A DNA stretch of 64,000 nucleotides from Atopobiaceae bacterium UBA1367 (GCA_002305995.1 DBRN01000012.1:507910-571909); one strand, 5' to 3'. Counted from the first letter of the stretch, positions 54,734-63,919 are shown. Notes: generated by a model not told the origin, from the letters alone. Made by a program: numbers and translations.

Positions 54734-54779
54734 CTCTCTACCTGCCTGTCTCTCGGGAGCGGTTCTTGTGGGGCGACCC

Positions 54780-55088
54780 CTACGCGGGGATCTCGACGAC
54801 CTGAAGCTTGGTCAGGCTCTGGCGGTGACCCTTGGTGCGCTGGTAGCGCTTGCGCCTCTTGAACTTGAAGACGAGCTGCTTGTCGTCCTTGAAGTGCTCG
54901 ACGACCTCAGCGGTGACCTTCTTCGCCGCGAGGGTGGCGGCGTCAACGACCGTGCTCTCGCCGTCGCTCAGCATGAGGACGTCAAGCGCGACCTTGTCGC
55001 CAGGCTGCGCGTCGAGCTTCTCGACGTCGATGACGTCGCCCTTGGCAACCTTGTACTGCTTGCCACCAGTGGAAACGATTGCGTACAT
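54780..55088 (-). CDS. rplU: 50S ribosomal protein L21
   Basis: The 102-residue protein begins MYAIVSTGGKQYKVAKGD and ends with FKFKRRKRYQRTKGHRQ and the L21 C-terminal LTKLQVVEI motif. The ATG at 55088 has AAGGG 7 bases upstream; a longer frame to 55127 is unsupported because it crosses the leader. First gene of the rplU-rpmA-obg group. Confidence 0.98.
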   Translation of the reverse strand: MYAIVSTGGKQYKVAKGDVIDVEKLDAQPGDKVALDVLMLSDGESTVVDAATLAAKKVTAEVVEHFKDDKQLVFKFKRRKRYQRTKGHRQSLTKLQVVEIPA

Positions 55089-55129
55089 GTCAGAACCCTT
55101 CACTGCTGATGTTGGTGCAACAGCCAATA

Positions 55130-55158
55130 ATCATACTAGCGACTCGTGCTCCGGTCAA
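55130..55158 (-). promoter_or_regulatory. Strong sigma-70 promoter for rplU-rpmA
   Basis: Minus strand TTGACC (55153-55158), exactly 17-base spacer, TATGAT (55130-55135): 5 of 6 matches in each box. The leader to the rplU ATG is about 35 bases. The rest of the 173-base gap (55159-55261) shows no gene. Confidence 0.9.
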
Positions 55159-55261
55159 TGGCCCCGTGCCACGCGCCCAGCAAAAGCCTGCCTCGTCGAG
55201 GATAGCGTCGCACGCCATGGGGAACGGTGAGGGTCGTGCGCTCCACAAGACGACCAGATTC

Positions 55262-56041
55262 CTACCGCTTGGCAGGGGGATCCGGCATCGTCACGCCATC
55301 GGAGAGCGCGTCCACAAGGCTCCCGTCCGCGCCCTCGTGCCATTGGGCAACCCTCAGCACGCGCATGGAGTCGAGCTCGACGGCAGCGAGCACGGGGCGG
55401 GAGAGGGCGGCCTCGACCAGCACCGCAGGCCTGAGGGCACCGAGGTTGGACGAGCGCGTGTCGAGCACCAGGTCGACGACGGAGCACCCACCCCTGCCCT
55501 GCCTCGGGGTAACGGCCCAGCTCACCAAGGTGTCATCGAGCCCGATCGTGCGAGGCCTGTCCCCCCGCATGAAGCTGATCGCACCTATCGCACGCAGCTC
55601 TCGCAGGGCGGCGTCGAAGGCGGGCGGGGCGAAGGCGCCCCCGGTGCCCGACAGCTCAAGCCGCCAGGCTGAGCGCGTGAGCCACGCCTCGAGCGCCGGG
55701 AGACGACCGCGCACGTAGGAGGCGGCCGTGGGGGCGAGGGAGGCGGGCGTGGAGGTAACGAGGCGCTCGAGGGCCTCGCGTGGGGCCACACGCTCGGTAA
55801 GGTAGAGGTCGTAGTACTCGCACGCCGACGCGGAGCCCACCGGGAGGGCCTGGGAGAACTGGATGCGCATGCGACGCGCGAAGCCGTTGCCCACCGAGAA
55901 GGGCAGGGCGGAGCGCCGCACCGAGCGCTCGATGGTGCCTGCGACCTCAAGGTGGCCCAGGTAGGCGAGACGGCCGTCCTTCCCGAAGCGGACGCGCAGG
56001 CGGTGGAGGTCGGGCCTCCCGACGGGAGGACTACCCGACAT
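55262..56041 (-). CDS. TIGR03936-family radical-SAM-linked protein (DUF2344)
   Basis: The 259-residue protein has the family start LRVRFGKDGRLAYLGHLEV, the PFSVGNGFARRMRIQFSQALPVG segment and EYYDLYLTERV. It always occurs next to or fused with a TIGR03960 radical SAM protein, as here, where the two overlap by 11 bases. Function not established; a role in RNA or tRNA modification is often assumed from ribosomal neighbours (rplU-rpmA follow). Confidence 0.85.
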   Translation of the reverse strand: MSGSPPVGRPDLHRLRVRFGKDGRLAYLGHLEVAGTIERSVRRSALPFSVGNGFARRMRIQFSQALPVGSASACEYYDLYLTERVAPREALERLVTSTPASLAPTAASYVRGRLPALEAWLTRSAWRLELSGTGGAFAPPAFDAALRELRAIGAISFMRGDRPRTIGLDDTLVSWAVTPRQGRGGCSVVDLVLDTRSSNLGALRPAVLVEAALSRPVLAAVELDSMRVLRVAQWHEGADGSLVDALSDGVTMPDPPAKR

Positions 56042-57920
56042 GGCGATCGCCCGCTATCACGTTGGAGACGCCCAGCGTGGGACACACGCCGCAGCCCACG
56101 CAGCTCGTCATCGTGCAGTCGGGGGTCGTGACCCCCCCGATGGCGCGCCGCCACTCCCTCTGGAGGAAGCCCTTGGAGACGCCCGGGGAGGTATGGTCCC
56201 ATGGCAGGCGCGCCCCGAGGGGAAACTCCTCCGTTGCGGCCCTCTCGAGGTCGACTCCCACCGCGCGGCCCGCCTCGAGCCACGCGTCGTAGTCGAACTG
56301 GCTGGTCCATGCGTCGAAGCGACACCCCCGCCTCCATGCCTCCAACACGACGTCGAAGCCCTTGCGCCCCATCTTCGAGAGGGCGGCCTCGACCACCGAG
56401 ACGTCGGAGTCGTGGTAGGAGATCGCGATGTCGCGGTCGCCAGCCGACTGGAGCAGCAGCTGCTGACGTCTCCTGACCTCGTCGCGGGCGAGCTGGCCGA
56501 CCCACTGGAACGGCGTGTGGCATTTGGGGACGAAGACGGCGACCGAGATCGACACGCTGACGCCACCCCTTCCCCTGCGCGGACGGGCGCAGACCTCCCT
56601 GCCGATCTCGAGCACGCGCCGCGCGGCGGCCGTGATGGCGACGATGTCCTCGTCGGTCTCGGTGGGCAGGCCCATCATGTAGTAGAGCTTCATGCGACGC
56701 CACCCGTGCGCGAACGCGTTGCGTGCCGCGCGCTCGAGGTCCTCGTCGGTCACGTTCTTGTTGATGACGTCGCGCAGGCGCTGGGTGCCCGCCTCGGGAG
56801 CGAAGGTGAGTCCGCCTCTCCGGGAGCCCGAGGCGGCGGCAGCCATCTCCACGCCGAAGGAGTCAAGCCGCTGGGAGGGGATCGACACGCGCAGGCCCCT
56901 GTCGCGCGCGTGGTCGCCCAGCGCGCGCAGGATGGACGCGCACTGGGAGTGGTCGGTCGTGGAGAGCGACGAGAGCGAGCACTCGTCGTGCCCCGTCGCC
57001 GCAAGGCCGCTCGCGACCGCCTCGACGACCTGGTCGGCGGGACGCTCGCGCACGGGTCGGTAGGTCATGCCCGCCTGGCAGAATCGGCAGCCGCGAGCGC
57101 AGCCGCGCAGCACCTCGATGGCGAGGCGATCCTGCACGACACCCATGTAGGGCACCATGCGCTGCGCCACGGGCTCGGTCGCGGCGAGGTCGGGGATGCA
57201 GCGCTTGCGCACGATCCGGGGCGTCAACGATCCCGCACGCGGCACGGCGTAGCCCCATCGTGTCGAGGTCGCGTCGACGCGCAGCTCGTAGAGCGAGGGC
57301 ACGTAGACCCCCTCGATGCGGGAGAGCCTCAGGAGGATCTCGTCGCGAGGGGCACCCTCGGCCCGCGCGTCGCGCGCGCACCGAGCCACATCCACGATCT
57401 CCCCCTCGCCGTCCCCGAGCAGCACCGCGTCGAACATCGGACAGAGGGGCTCGCAGTTCCATGCGGAGGGTCCCCCCGCGATGACGATGGGGTCGTCCTC
57501 GTCACGCCCGTCGGCCCTGATCGCGATGCCCGCCAAATCGAGCGCCTCGACCACGTTGGATGCGATGAGCTCGTGCGCGAGCGTGAAGCCCACGATGTCA
57601 AACGACGCGACCGCTGACGAGGTCTCGAGCGAGAGCAGGGGCACGCCACGCTCGCGCATGAGGGCGGACATGTCCACCCAGGGGAGGTAGGCGCGCTCGC
57701 AGGAGATGCCCTCCGCCCCATTGAGCTCGTTGTACAGGATTGCGATGCCCAGGTTGGGCTGGCCGACCTCGTAGGTGTCCGCGTAGATCAGGCAGACGTG
57801 GAAGGGGCCGTCCTGGCGCTCGGTCGCCCCCCACTCGTGGTCGAGGTAGCGCGCCGGGCGCTCGACTCGCGCCAGCAGCGGCTCGAGCTCGTGGAACAGG
57901 TCCTGACGGAGTGGCCTCAC
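56031..57920 (-). CDS. TIGR03960-family B12-binding-domain radical SAM protein
   Basis: The 629-residue protein has an N-terminal B12-binding-like Rossmann domain (about 35-180; VCLIYADTYEVGQPNLG, IVIAGGPSAWNCEPL). The radical SAM core has the cluster cysteines Cys274, Cys278 and Cys281 in RGCARGCRFCQAG. Further conserved pieces are LSSLSTTDHSQC, LTFAPEAGTQRLRDVINKN and LYYMMGLPTETDEDI. The C-terminus has an extra cysteine cluster (CTMTSCVGCGVCP), possibly a second Fe-S site. The GTG at 57920 overlaps the upstream stop (GTGA). The reaction is unknown. Confidence 0.88.
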   Translation of the reverse strand: MRPLRQDLFHELEPLLARVERPARYLDHEWGATERQDGPFHVCLIYADTYEVGQPNLGIAILYNELNGAEGISCERAYLPWVDMSALMRERGVPLLSLETSSAVASFDIVGFTLAHELIASNVVEALDLAGIAIRADGRDEDDPIVIAGGPSAWNCEPLCPMFDAVLLGDGEGEIVDVARCARDARAEGAPRDEILLRLSRIEGVYVPSLYELRVDATSTRWGYAVPRAGSLTPRIVRKRCIPDLAATEPVAQRMVPYMGVVQDRLAIEVLRGCARGCRFCQAGMTYRPVRERPADQVVEAVASGLAATGHDECSLSSLSTTDHSQCASILRALGDHARDRGLRVSIPSQRLDSFGVEMAAAASGSRRGGLTFAPEAGTQRLRDVINKNVTDEDLERAARNAFAHGWRRMKLYYMMGLPTETDEDIVAITAAARRVLEIGREVCARPRRGRGGVSVSISVAVFVPKCHTPFQWVGQLARDEVRRRQQLLLQSAGDRDIAISYHDSDVSVVEAALSKMGRKGFDVVLEAWRRGCRFDAWTSQFDYDAWLEAGRAVGVDLERAATEEFPLGARLPWDHTSPGVSKGFLQREWRRAIGGVTTPDCTMTSCVGCGVCPTLGVSNVIAGDRHVG

Positions 57921-58912
57921 GAGGGGCCGTCCTGCTTGTACACGAGAAGGCCGCCCTCCCCGCCACTCGGCAGGAGGCGCACGTCAGGACCATGTCCCTG
58001 ACGCGGGGCGGGACCCACGCGCGAGGCCACCAACCGGGCGACGCGGCTGACCAGGGAGTGGCGAGCGGGCCTCTCCCCCGTCGCCCTGCGCTCGCGCTTG
58101 TCGAAGCGCCGTTGCAGCGTCCTCCCCGTCGCTTGCGTGCCCAGGTAGCCAAAGCCGGCCTGGAAGATCCAGCCCACGAGCGGGATTTTGCCGAGCGCCT
58201 TGTTGGCGACCATGCGCGAGCCGAGCCCTGCCCCGATGGCGGAGAGCACCTCGGGGATGCGGCCGAGCGCCAGGGGCTGACCGTTGATCGCAGCGACGGC
58301 GAGCGCGAGGCGCGCCTGGTTGGCCGTCATGGACGGCAGGCTGGCACCCGGCCCTCGCCTCGCCGTTCCCATCGCGTTCTCCATGGCGTACTGGTTGATC
58401 AGCGAGCGCACCTTCGCACGCCTGCAGAAGGGGAAGTTCGCGGCAAGCGCGATGCCCTTGTCGGTCGCGCCGACCAGCCACTCGGCCAGGCGCTCGACAA
58501 GGACCTGCGCGCTCGCGGCCGAGATGACCGTCACGCGCGACAGGGCGGTCTCGCCGAGCCTGAGGCGCGGCGCGTCGAGGGCGGACTCCACCACGAGCGC
58601 CACGGGCACGCCCGCGGCGGCCAGTTCGCAGACGCCCGCGGAGATGCCGGTCACGTCGGATCCCATCACGGCGACGCAGACGTCAGGGACCGTGGGTGCC
58701 AGCAGGTCGGCATCCGAGCCCGTGCCTATGACGCGGACGTCCGAGGTGGGCAGGCGCGGGTCGAGGGCGTCTCGCACGGCGAGCGCCAGGGTCCTCGGCG
58801 CCGTGCGGTCGACGAGCGCGAGCACGCACACGTAGTCGCAGCGTCGCTCCTCCGCCTCCGCGCCGAATCTGATCAGGTCATTGGTCGTGGCTATGATCGA
58901 TGAGCCTGCCAT
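57917..58912 (-). CDS. DUF697-like protein with P-loop-less GTPase-like N-terminal domain
   Basis: The 331-residue protein has two parts. Residues about 25-150 look like an alternating alpha/beta domain: strands CDYVCVLALV, DVRVIGTG, DVCVAVMGSD, VPVALVVES and VTVISAASA, in an order like a small GTPase, but with no GxxxxGKS P-loop and ESALD in place of NKxD. Residues about 155-270 resemble DUF697 (YcjF-type): alanine/glycine-rich helices with NQARLALAVAAINGQPL and FGYLGTQATGRTLQRRF. The ATG at 58912 has GGGGAGG 5 bases upstream. It lies between rodA and the radical SAM pair. Assignment is by pattern only. Confidence 0.6.
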   Translation of the reverse strand: MAGSSIIATTNDLIRFGAEAEERRCDYVCVLALVDRTAPRTLALAVRDALDPRLPTSDVRVIGTGSDADLLAPTVPDVCVAVMGSDVTGISAGVCELAAAGVPVALVVESALDAPRLRLGETALSRVTVISAASAQVLVERLAEWLVGATDKGIALAANFPFCRRAKVRSLINQYAMENAMGTARRGPGASLPSMTANQARLALAVAAINGQPLALGRIPEVLSAIGAGLGSRMVANKALGKIPLVGWIFQAGFGYLGTQATGRTLQRRFDKRERRATGERPARHSLVSRVARLVASRVGPAPRQGHGPDVRLLPSGGEGGLLVYKQDGPS

Positions 58913-58985
58913 GTGGTCCTCCCCTTGGGTCATCCGTCCATTCTAGGACAAGCGCGCCCGCGCGCGCGGCGGGGACAGGGGACGA

Positions 58986-60203
58986 CTATGCGGCCTTGGG
59001 GCGATGGCGCCAGATGGACTGCACCATCCCGACGCTCATGAGCTGTGCCATCATCGATGACGAGCCAAAGCTCACGAAGGGCAGGGGGATGCCCGTGATC
59101 GGCATGAGGCCGATGCACATGCCCACGTTCTGCATCAGCTGGAACGACCACATGGCCACGATGCCCACCAGGACGAGCTTCGCGAAGGGGGAGTCGACGC
59201 GCTGGGCGAGGGAGATGGTGGCGAAGATCATCGCGCCGAACAGGCCGAGCAGGATGGTCGAGCCGAGGAAGCCGAACTCCTCCGCCATGAGGGCGAAGAC
59301 GAAGTCGGTGTGTGCCTCGGGCAGGAAGCCCGACCCGGACTGGGTCGCGTTGCCCACGCCCTTGCCGAGAAAGCCGCCCGACCCGACCGCGATCTTCGCC
59401 TGCTGCAGGTTGTAGCCGTTGCCCGAGGGATCGACCGATGGGTCGACGAACACGATGAGCCGGTTGAGCTGATACTCCTTGAGCAGATGGGGCAGGCCAG
59501 GGGTGAGCGAGGTCACCACGACCAGCGTGGCCCCCAGCACGACGATCCCGATGGTCACCAGCACCCAGCTGCGCGGCGCCCCCGCGCAGATGATGATCGA
59601 CGCGCCGGCGACCAGCACGATCAGGCCCGTCCCGAGGTCGGGCTGCGTGAGGATGAGCAAGAACGGGATGGTGAGGATGCCGCAGAGCTTGAGGTAGTCA
59701 CGCAGGGACTCGATGCGGCCGTTGTACTCCGAGGCAAGCGACGCCATGAGCAGGATGGTGACGAGCTTCGCCGGCTCCGACGGCTGGAACCGAAAGCCGA
59801 TGAGGGGGATGCGCACCCAGCCCGTCATGCCCATCGCCGTCCAGCTGAGGCCCGGCACCCTGGGCAGCAGCATGAGGATCACGTCGACGATGAGCAGCGC
59901 GGTGGACACGTTCGACAGCGTGCGATAGTCGTAGTTCCACACGAGGTATGCGGCGACCGCGCCAAGCGCTATGCCAAACAGGTGGCGCGGGAACGACGCC
60001 TGGGGAATGGTGAGCGAGGCCGACCAGATGACCACGGCACCGAAGATCACCAGGAGCAGCGTTGGCACCAGCTGGGGCAGGTACAGGATCTGGGACAGCT
60101 CGAGGCTGGTCATGCGCGCGCCCTTGGCGCTCCCGCTGCCCCGCGAGAACGTGGTGTGCGCCTTCTCCCCGATGCCCTCCGGCACCCCTCTCCTCGACAG
60201 CAT
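58986..60203 (-). CDS. rodA: Peptidoglycan polymerase RodA (SEDS family)
   Basis: Glycosyltransferase that polymerises lipid II for lateral wall growth together with PBP2. The 405-residue protein has about ten membrane segments. SEDS landmarks are GWVRIPLIGFRFQPSEPAKL, TQPDLGTGLIVL, the long extracytoplasmic loop with NRLIVFVDPSVDPSGNGYN and QQAKIAVGSGG, EAHTDFVFALMAEEFGF and TGIPLPFVSFGSSSM. The ATG at 60203 has GAGG 6 bases upstream and gives an N-terminal tail of about 30 polar residues before the first helix; a later ATG at residue 31 is possible. Confidence 0.94.
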   Translation of the reverse strand: MLSRRGVPEGIGEKAHTTFSRGSGSAKGARMTSLELSQILYLPQLVPTLLLVIFGAVVIWSASLTIPQASFPRHLFGIALGAVAAYLVWNYDYRTLSNVSTALLIVDVILMLLPRVPGLSWTAMGMTGWVRIPLIGFRFQPSEPAKLVTILLMASLASEYNGRIESLRDYLKLCGILTIPFLLILTQPDLGTGLIVLVAGASIIICAGAPRSWVLVTIGIVVLGATLVVVTSLTPGLPHLLKEYQLNRLIVFVDPSVDPSGNGYNLQQAKIAVGSGGFLGKGVGNATQSGSGFLPEAHTDFVFALMAEEFGFLGSTILLGLFGAMIFATISLAQRVDSPFAKLVLVGIVAMWSFQLMQNVGMCIGLMPITGIPLPFVSFGSSSMMAQLMSVGMVQSIWRHRPKAA

Positions 60204-60217
60204 GCCTCACCTCACCC

Positions 60218-62248
60218 CTATCGCACGCCCGAGCTGTCGACCGCAGTCGACGTGTCGGGCTCGTCGTAGATGGCACCCATGATGTCGCGCACCACGTACA
60301 TCGCGCATTCGCTGCCGAACCCACCTTGCTCGACGCAGGAGGCGACCACGTACTTCGGATCGTCCGCGGGGACGAAGGCGATGAACCAGCCCGTCGGCTC
60401 CTCGCCGGTGCGCTCTGCCGTTCCGGTCTTTCCTGCGACCAGCTCCCTCATGTTGGTGAAGTGCGACGCCTGGGCCTCCGACTCCTCGTAGATGACGCCC
60501 TTGAGGCCGTCGGCGACCAGGTCGAAGGAGCTTCCCTCCTCCTCGACCGCGAGTGCCGGCTCGCTCTTGAAGTCGATGACCGTGCCGTCGCCCGCATGCG
60601 ACGCGACGCCCTTGAGGACGTGCGGGCGCATGATGCTGCCGCGTGTCGCGAGGCCCGCGTACACGCAGGCCATCTGGAGGGGCGTGACCAGCATGTCGCC
60701 CTGCCCGATGACGAGGTTGGTCGTGTCGCCACCCTGCCAGCTGCGCGCGTAGTCGTCCGCCTGGGTGAAGTAGTTCCACTTCCAGTCGGGGTCGGGAACC
60801 CTGCCCACCGACTCCGCGGGCAGGTCGATCCCGAGCGCCGACCCCAGCCCCCAGCGCCGGTAGGTCTCCTGGAGGCCCTCCTTGTCATCGGAGTAGAAGA
60901 AGGCCTTCCCGATCTCGTAGAAGACCGTGTCGCACGAGTACACGATGCCCTCGCGCAGGTTGACCGTGCCATGGCCCTCATGCTGCCAGCAGTACTGCCC
61001 GTAGGCCTCGCCGAATCCCGTCCAGTAGCCCGTGCACACGTAGTGGGAGTCCATGCTGGCGATCCCATAGTTGAGCGCCGCGAAGGCCGAGAGCGGCTTG
61101 ATGGTCGACGCCGAGGGATACTGGCCCGCGATGACACGGTTCATCAGGGGGTTTCCCGCCTCCTCGGACGAGAGCATGTCCCAGTCGTCATTGGAGATGC
61201 CGCCCACGAAGTCGTTCGGGGAGAAGGTCGGGTGGCTCGCCAGCGCGATGATCTCGCCATTGGTGACGTCCATGCAGACGGCGCTGCCGCTCGAGCACTC
61301 GAGGTTGCCCGTCTTGCGCACGCGCGCGATGGCGTCGACCAGGGCCTGCTCGGCGGCCTCCTGGACCTTGTTGTCGATCGTCAGGATGATGTCGGAGCCG
61401 CTCTGGGCCTCGATGGAGGTGGCGTAGTCCAGCACGTTGCCGTCCGCGTCGACGTACAGCTGCTGCTCGCCGCGCACGCCCTGCAGGACGCTCTCGTACT
61501 GGTACTCGATGCCGGCCTGTCCCACCGTGTCGTCGGACTCGTAGGGGATCCTCGCGTCGGAGGTGTCCTCCTTGGCAGCCGCAAGCTGCTCCTGGGTCGG
61601 GCGGCCCGTGTACCCCAGGACATGGGCGCACCTCGAGCCCAGGGGATAGTGGCGCTGGGCGCGCTCCTCCACCTTGACGCCCTCGAAGAGATACTGGTGC
61701 TCGTCGATGTAGGAGACCACGCGCCTGGAGACGTCGACGGCAACCGTGCGCAGGCTCTGGGCGCCTTCCGTCTGGTCCTGTATCTTGCGGCGCACCGCCA
61801 CGGGCGGCATGCCCAAGACGTTGGCGAGCAGTTGCACCTCCACGTCACTGTCGACGACCTCCGTCGAGGCCGTGACCACGAGGCTGGGACGGTTGTTGAC
61901 GAGCTCCACGCCGTTGCGATCGAGGATCCTGCCGCGCGGCGCGGCAGTCGAGACGGTGCGGGTGCGGTTGAGCTCGGCCTGCCGCGCGTACTCGTCGGCA
62001 GACACCAGCTGCATCGCCCACAGCCGAGCGAAGAGCAGCCCGATGATGCTGCCCGAGAAGATCGAGAGCCCGGTCAGGCGGTTCTTGAAGCCCTTCTCCG
62101 TGGAGGTGTCCCCACCGCCCGAGGCGCGTGGCGTCGCCCCACCGATGTCAAAGGTGAAGCGCGCCTCGCCCCTGTTGATGAGCACCAGCAGGACGAGCGC
62201 CACCAGGACGATGGCGAGCAGGGTGACGATGAGGACGAGGGGGCTCAC
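60218..62248 (-). CDS. mrdA: Penicillin-binding protein 2 (class B transpeptidase)
   Basis: Transpeptidase partner of RodA. The 676-residue protein has a PBP dimerisation domain (RGRILDRNGVELVNN, about 105-119) and the transpeptidase domain with Ser381-Lys384 (SASTIKPL), Ser438-x-Asp440 (YSCD, the SxD form usual in PBP2) and Lys607-Thr-Gly (AGKTGTAER). Unusually it has two N-terminal hydrophobic stretches, about 3-24 and about 60-82, separated by a polar linker. The GTG at 62248 has AGGA 6 bases upstream. Lies between mreD and rodA. Confidence 0.94.
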   Translation of the reverse strand: MSPLVLIVTLLAIVLVALVLLVLINRGEARFTFDIGGATPRASGGGDTSTEKGFKNRLTGLSIFSGSIIGLLFARLWAMQLVSADEYARQAELNRTRTVSTAAPRGRILDRNGVELVNNRPSLVVTASTEVVDSDVEVQLLANVLGMPPVAVRRKIQDQTEGAQSLRTVAVDVSRRVVSYIDEHQYLFEGVKVEERAQRHYPLGSRCAHVLGYTGRPTQEQLAAAKEDTSDARIPYESDDTVGQAGIEYQYESVLQGVRGEQQLYVDADGNVLDYATSIEAQSGSDIILTIDNKVQEAAEQALVDAIARVRKTGNLECSSGSAVCMDVTNGEIIALASHPTFSPNDFVGGISNDDWDMLSSEEAGNPLMNRVIAGQYPSASTIKPLSAFAALNYGIASMDSHYVCTGYWTGFGEAYGQYCWQHEGHGTVNLREGIVYSCDTVFYEIGKAFFYSDDKEGLQETYRRWGLGSALGIDLPAESVGRVPDPDWKWNYFTQADDYARSWQGGDTTNLVIGQGDMLVTPLQMACVYAGLATRGSIMRPHVLKGVASHAGDGTVIDFKSEPALAVEEEGSSFDLVADGLKGVIYEESEAQASHFTNMRELVAGKTGTAERTGEEPTGWFIAFVPADDPKYVVASCVEQGGFGSECAMYVVRDIMGAIYDEPDTSTAVDSSGVR

Positions 62249-62256
62249 GTCTGTTC

Positions 62257-62826
62257 CTAGACGCTGTCCAGGTCGTAGCGCGAGCCGTGGCTGCGGGCGG
62301 ACTTGGACGGCTTGCCCCCCAGGGAGAGCGTGCTCCCCGTCGCATGGGAGATCACGTATGCGAAGGGCGCGAAGCCCAGCACCGTCAGGATGACCGTCGG
62401 CAGCGCCCGCCTGATGATCACGTCGACGAGGCTCGAGGCATCACCCACGAGCAGCATGGTCAGGTGGTACAGCACCGAGACGATGCCGGCGAAGGGCGCG
62501 AAGGTGGCCATCGACCTGCGGAAGTCGTCGGCAAGGCGGTTGCGCGCCTCGATGCCCACCGCGAACGACCCGATAGTGAGCAGACACGCCATCAGCCCGA
62601 TGGGGCCGGTGCTCGAGAGGTCGAAGACCAGCCCGCTGACGAAACCGCACAGGACGGCCGGCCTGCCGCCGACGAGCAACGAGGTGATGCCGGCAAACAC
62701 CAGCGCGAAGTTCGCCCGTCCACTGCCGATGCCGACGTTCGGCGCGAGCGCCAGCTGCAGCACGAGACAGATGAGGGCAAGCACGCCGAAGTCGCGCCTG
62801 TTCCTGTTCGAGTCCTTCACCTGCAT
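62257..62826 (-). CDS. mreD: Rod shape-determining protein MreD
   Basis: The 189-residue hydrophobic protein has about five to six membrane segments, with the family feature GLVFDLSSTGPIGLMA near the third helix. A basic C-terminal tail (GGKPSKSARSHGSRYD) is expected in the cytoplasm. It links MreC and the wall-synthesis complex. Recognised by size, topology and position between mreC and mrdA. Confidence 0.85.
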   Translation of the reverse strand: MQVKDSNRNRRDFGVLALICLVLQLALAPNVGIGSGRANFALVFAGITSLLVGGRPAVLCGFVSGLVFDLSSTGPIGLMACLLTIGSFAVGIEARNRLADDFRRSMATFAPFAGIVSVLYHLTMLLVGDASSLVDVIIRRALPTVILTVLGFAPFAYVISHATGSTLSLGGKPSKSARSHGSRYDLDSV

Positions 62827-62838
62827 GCGGTGCCCTTC

Positions 62839-63906
62839 CTACTCCCCGCCGTCCCCGCCGGCGCCGGCCTCATCGGAGCCTGAGGCGGCACTGTCACCGT
62901 CACCGGCGGCCGTCCCATCGGCGACGCCCTCGGCGGCAACCGTGTCATCCTCGGTCGTGGCGTCGCCGGTGGGTGCCGTGCCGCCGGCGGCCGTGTCCTG
63001 CTTGTCCGCCTCGGCGACGTCCTCTGACGTCGCCTTCTGGTCCTCGGTGAGCGACGTGATGACCAGGACCTCCTCGAAGCTCTCGGCGGACGAGAGGGGC
63101 TCGACCTCGATCTCGTAGTACAGCGAGCCGGAGGTGCGCTCGACGCTCAGCACCTTGCCCAGCGGCAGCCCCTTGGGAAACACGCCGCCCAAGCCGCTGG
63201 TGACGACCATGTCCCCCTCCTCGACGGTCTGGTCGGTCCTGACGAGCGTCAGGTGCAGGGTCCCGTCGACGGACCCCTTGAGGATCCCCTGGGCCCTCGT
63301 GGACTGGACCATGGCCGACACCGACGAGTTCTCATCCGAGATGAGGCGCACGGTCGAGGAGGTGGCGCCGCACTGCACGATCTGGCCGATGGCCCCATTG
63401 GCGTCGGTGACCGGCATGCCAACGGAAAAGCCCGACGACGTGCCCTTGTCGATGGTGACGGTCGAGCTCCAGGAGTCCGTCGGCCCGGATATGATGCGCG
63501 CGGCGGTGGACTGCAGGTTGTAGAGGCTCTGCAGGCCCAGCAGGCTCTCGAGCCGGCGCGCGGTCTGCTCTGACTCCTCGAGCTCGGCATTCCGCGCGAC
63601 GAGCCGCTCGTTCTCGCGCTTGAGGTCGGAGAGCCGGCCTTGGTCTGCCGTGAGGTTCGCCACGACGTTGCCGAGCCCTTGGAACGGCGCCGTTATGGCA
63701 CCGCCCACCCACCTGACCGGCGTGGTGACCGTCATCCACGCACCGCGCACGGCATTGAGCGGGCCACCCGTGTCACCCTCGCGCACGCTCATGGTGAACA
63801 TCACGAGCGACAGGGCGACGAGCACCACGCAGGCGCGCAGGCCACCACCCGCTTCGCTTCTCCTGAAGAGCACCGACTGCGACGTCGGTGCTCCCTTGCG
63901 AGGCAT
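62839..63906 (-). CDS. mreC: Rod shape-determining protein MreC
   Basis: The 355-residue bitopic protein has a short cytoplasmic start, a membrane segment at about 24-40, a coiled coil at about 85-125 (DQGRLSDLKRENERLVARN) and the two-barrel extracytoplasmic domain (about 130-285; IDKGTSSGFSVGMPVTDANG, LPLGKVLSVE). The last about 70 residues are an acidic Ala/Gly/Thr/Asp-rich low-complexity tail, which is unusual. The ATG is at 63906; GTG at 63909 is adjacent. Ribosome site weak, so coupling to mreB is likely (11-base gap). Confidence 0.9.
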   Translation of the reverse strand: MPRKGAPTSQSVLFRRSEAGGGLRACVVLVALSLVMFTMSVREGDTGGPLNAVRGAWMTVTTPVRWVGGAITAPFQGLGNVVANLTADQGRLSDLKRENERLVARNAELEESEQTARRLESLLGLQSLYNLQSTAARIISGPTDSWSSTVTIDKGTSSGFSVGMPVTDANGAIGQIVQCGATSSTVRLISDENSSVSAMVQSTRAQGILKGSVDGTLHLTLVRTDQTVEEGDMVVTSGLGGVFPKGLPLGKVLSVERTSGSLYYEIEVEPLSSAESFEEVLVITSLTEDQKATSEDVAEADKQDTAAGGTAPTGDATTEDDTVAAEGVADGTAAGDGDSAASGSDEAGAGGDGGE

Positions 63907-63919
63907 CACCGAGCACCCG

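Noticed and set aside
60590..61110. SxD instead of SxN in PBP2 as a possible active-site defect
   Set aside because: SxD is, to my knowledge, a normal form of this motif in PBP2-type enzymes, so it is not evidence of loss of function.
60062..62260. Plus-strand frame of about 730 codons opposite mrdA and rodA
   Set aside because: mrdA carries all three transpeptidase motifs in order on the minus strand; the plus-strand product is low complexity.
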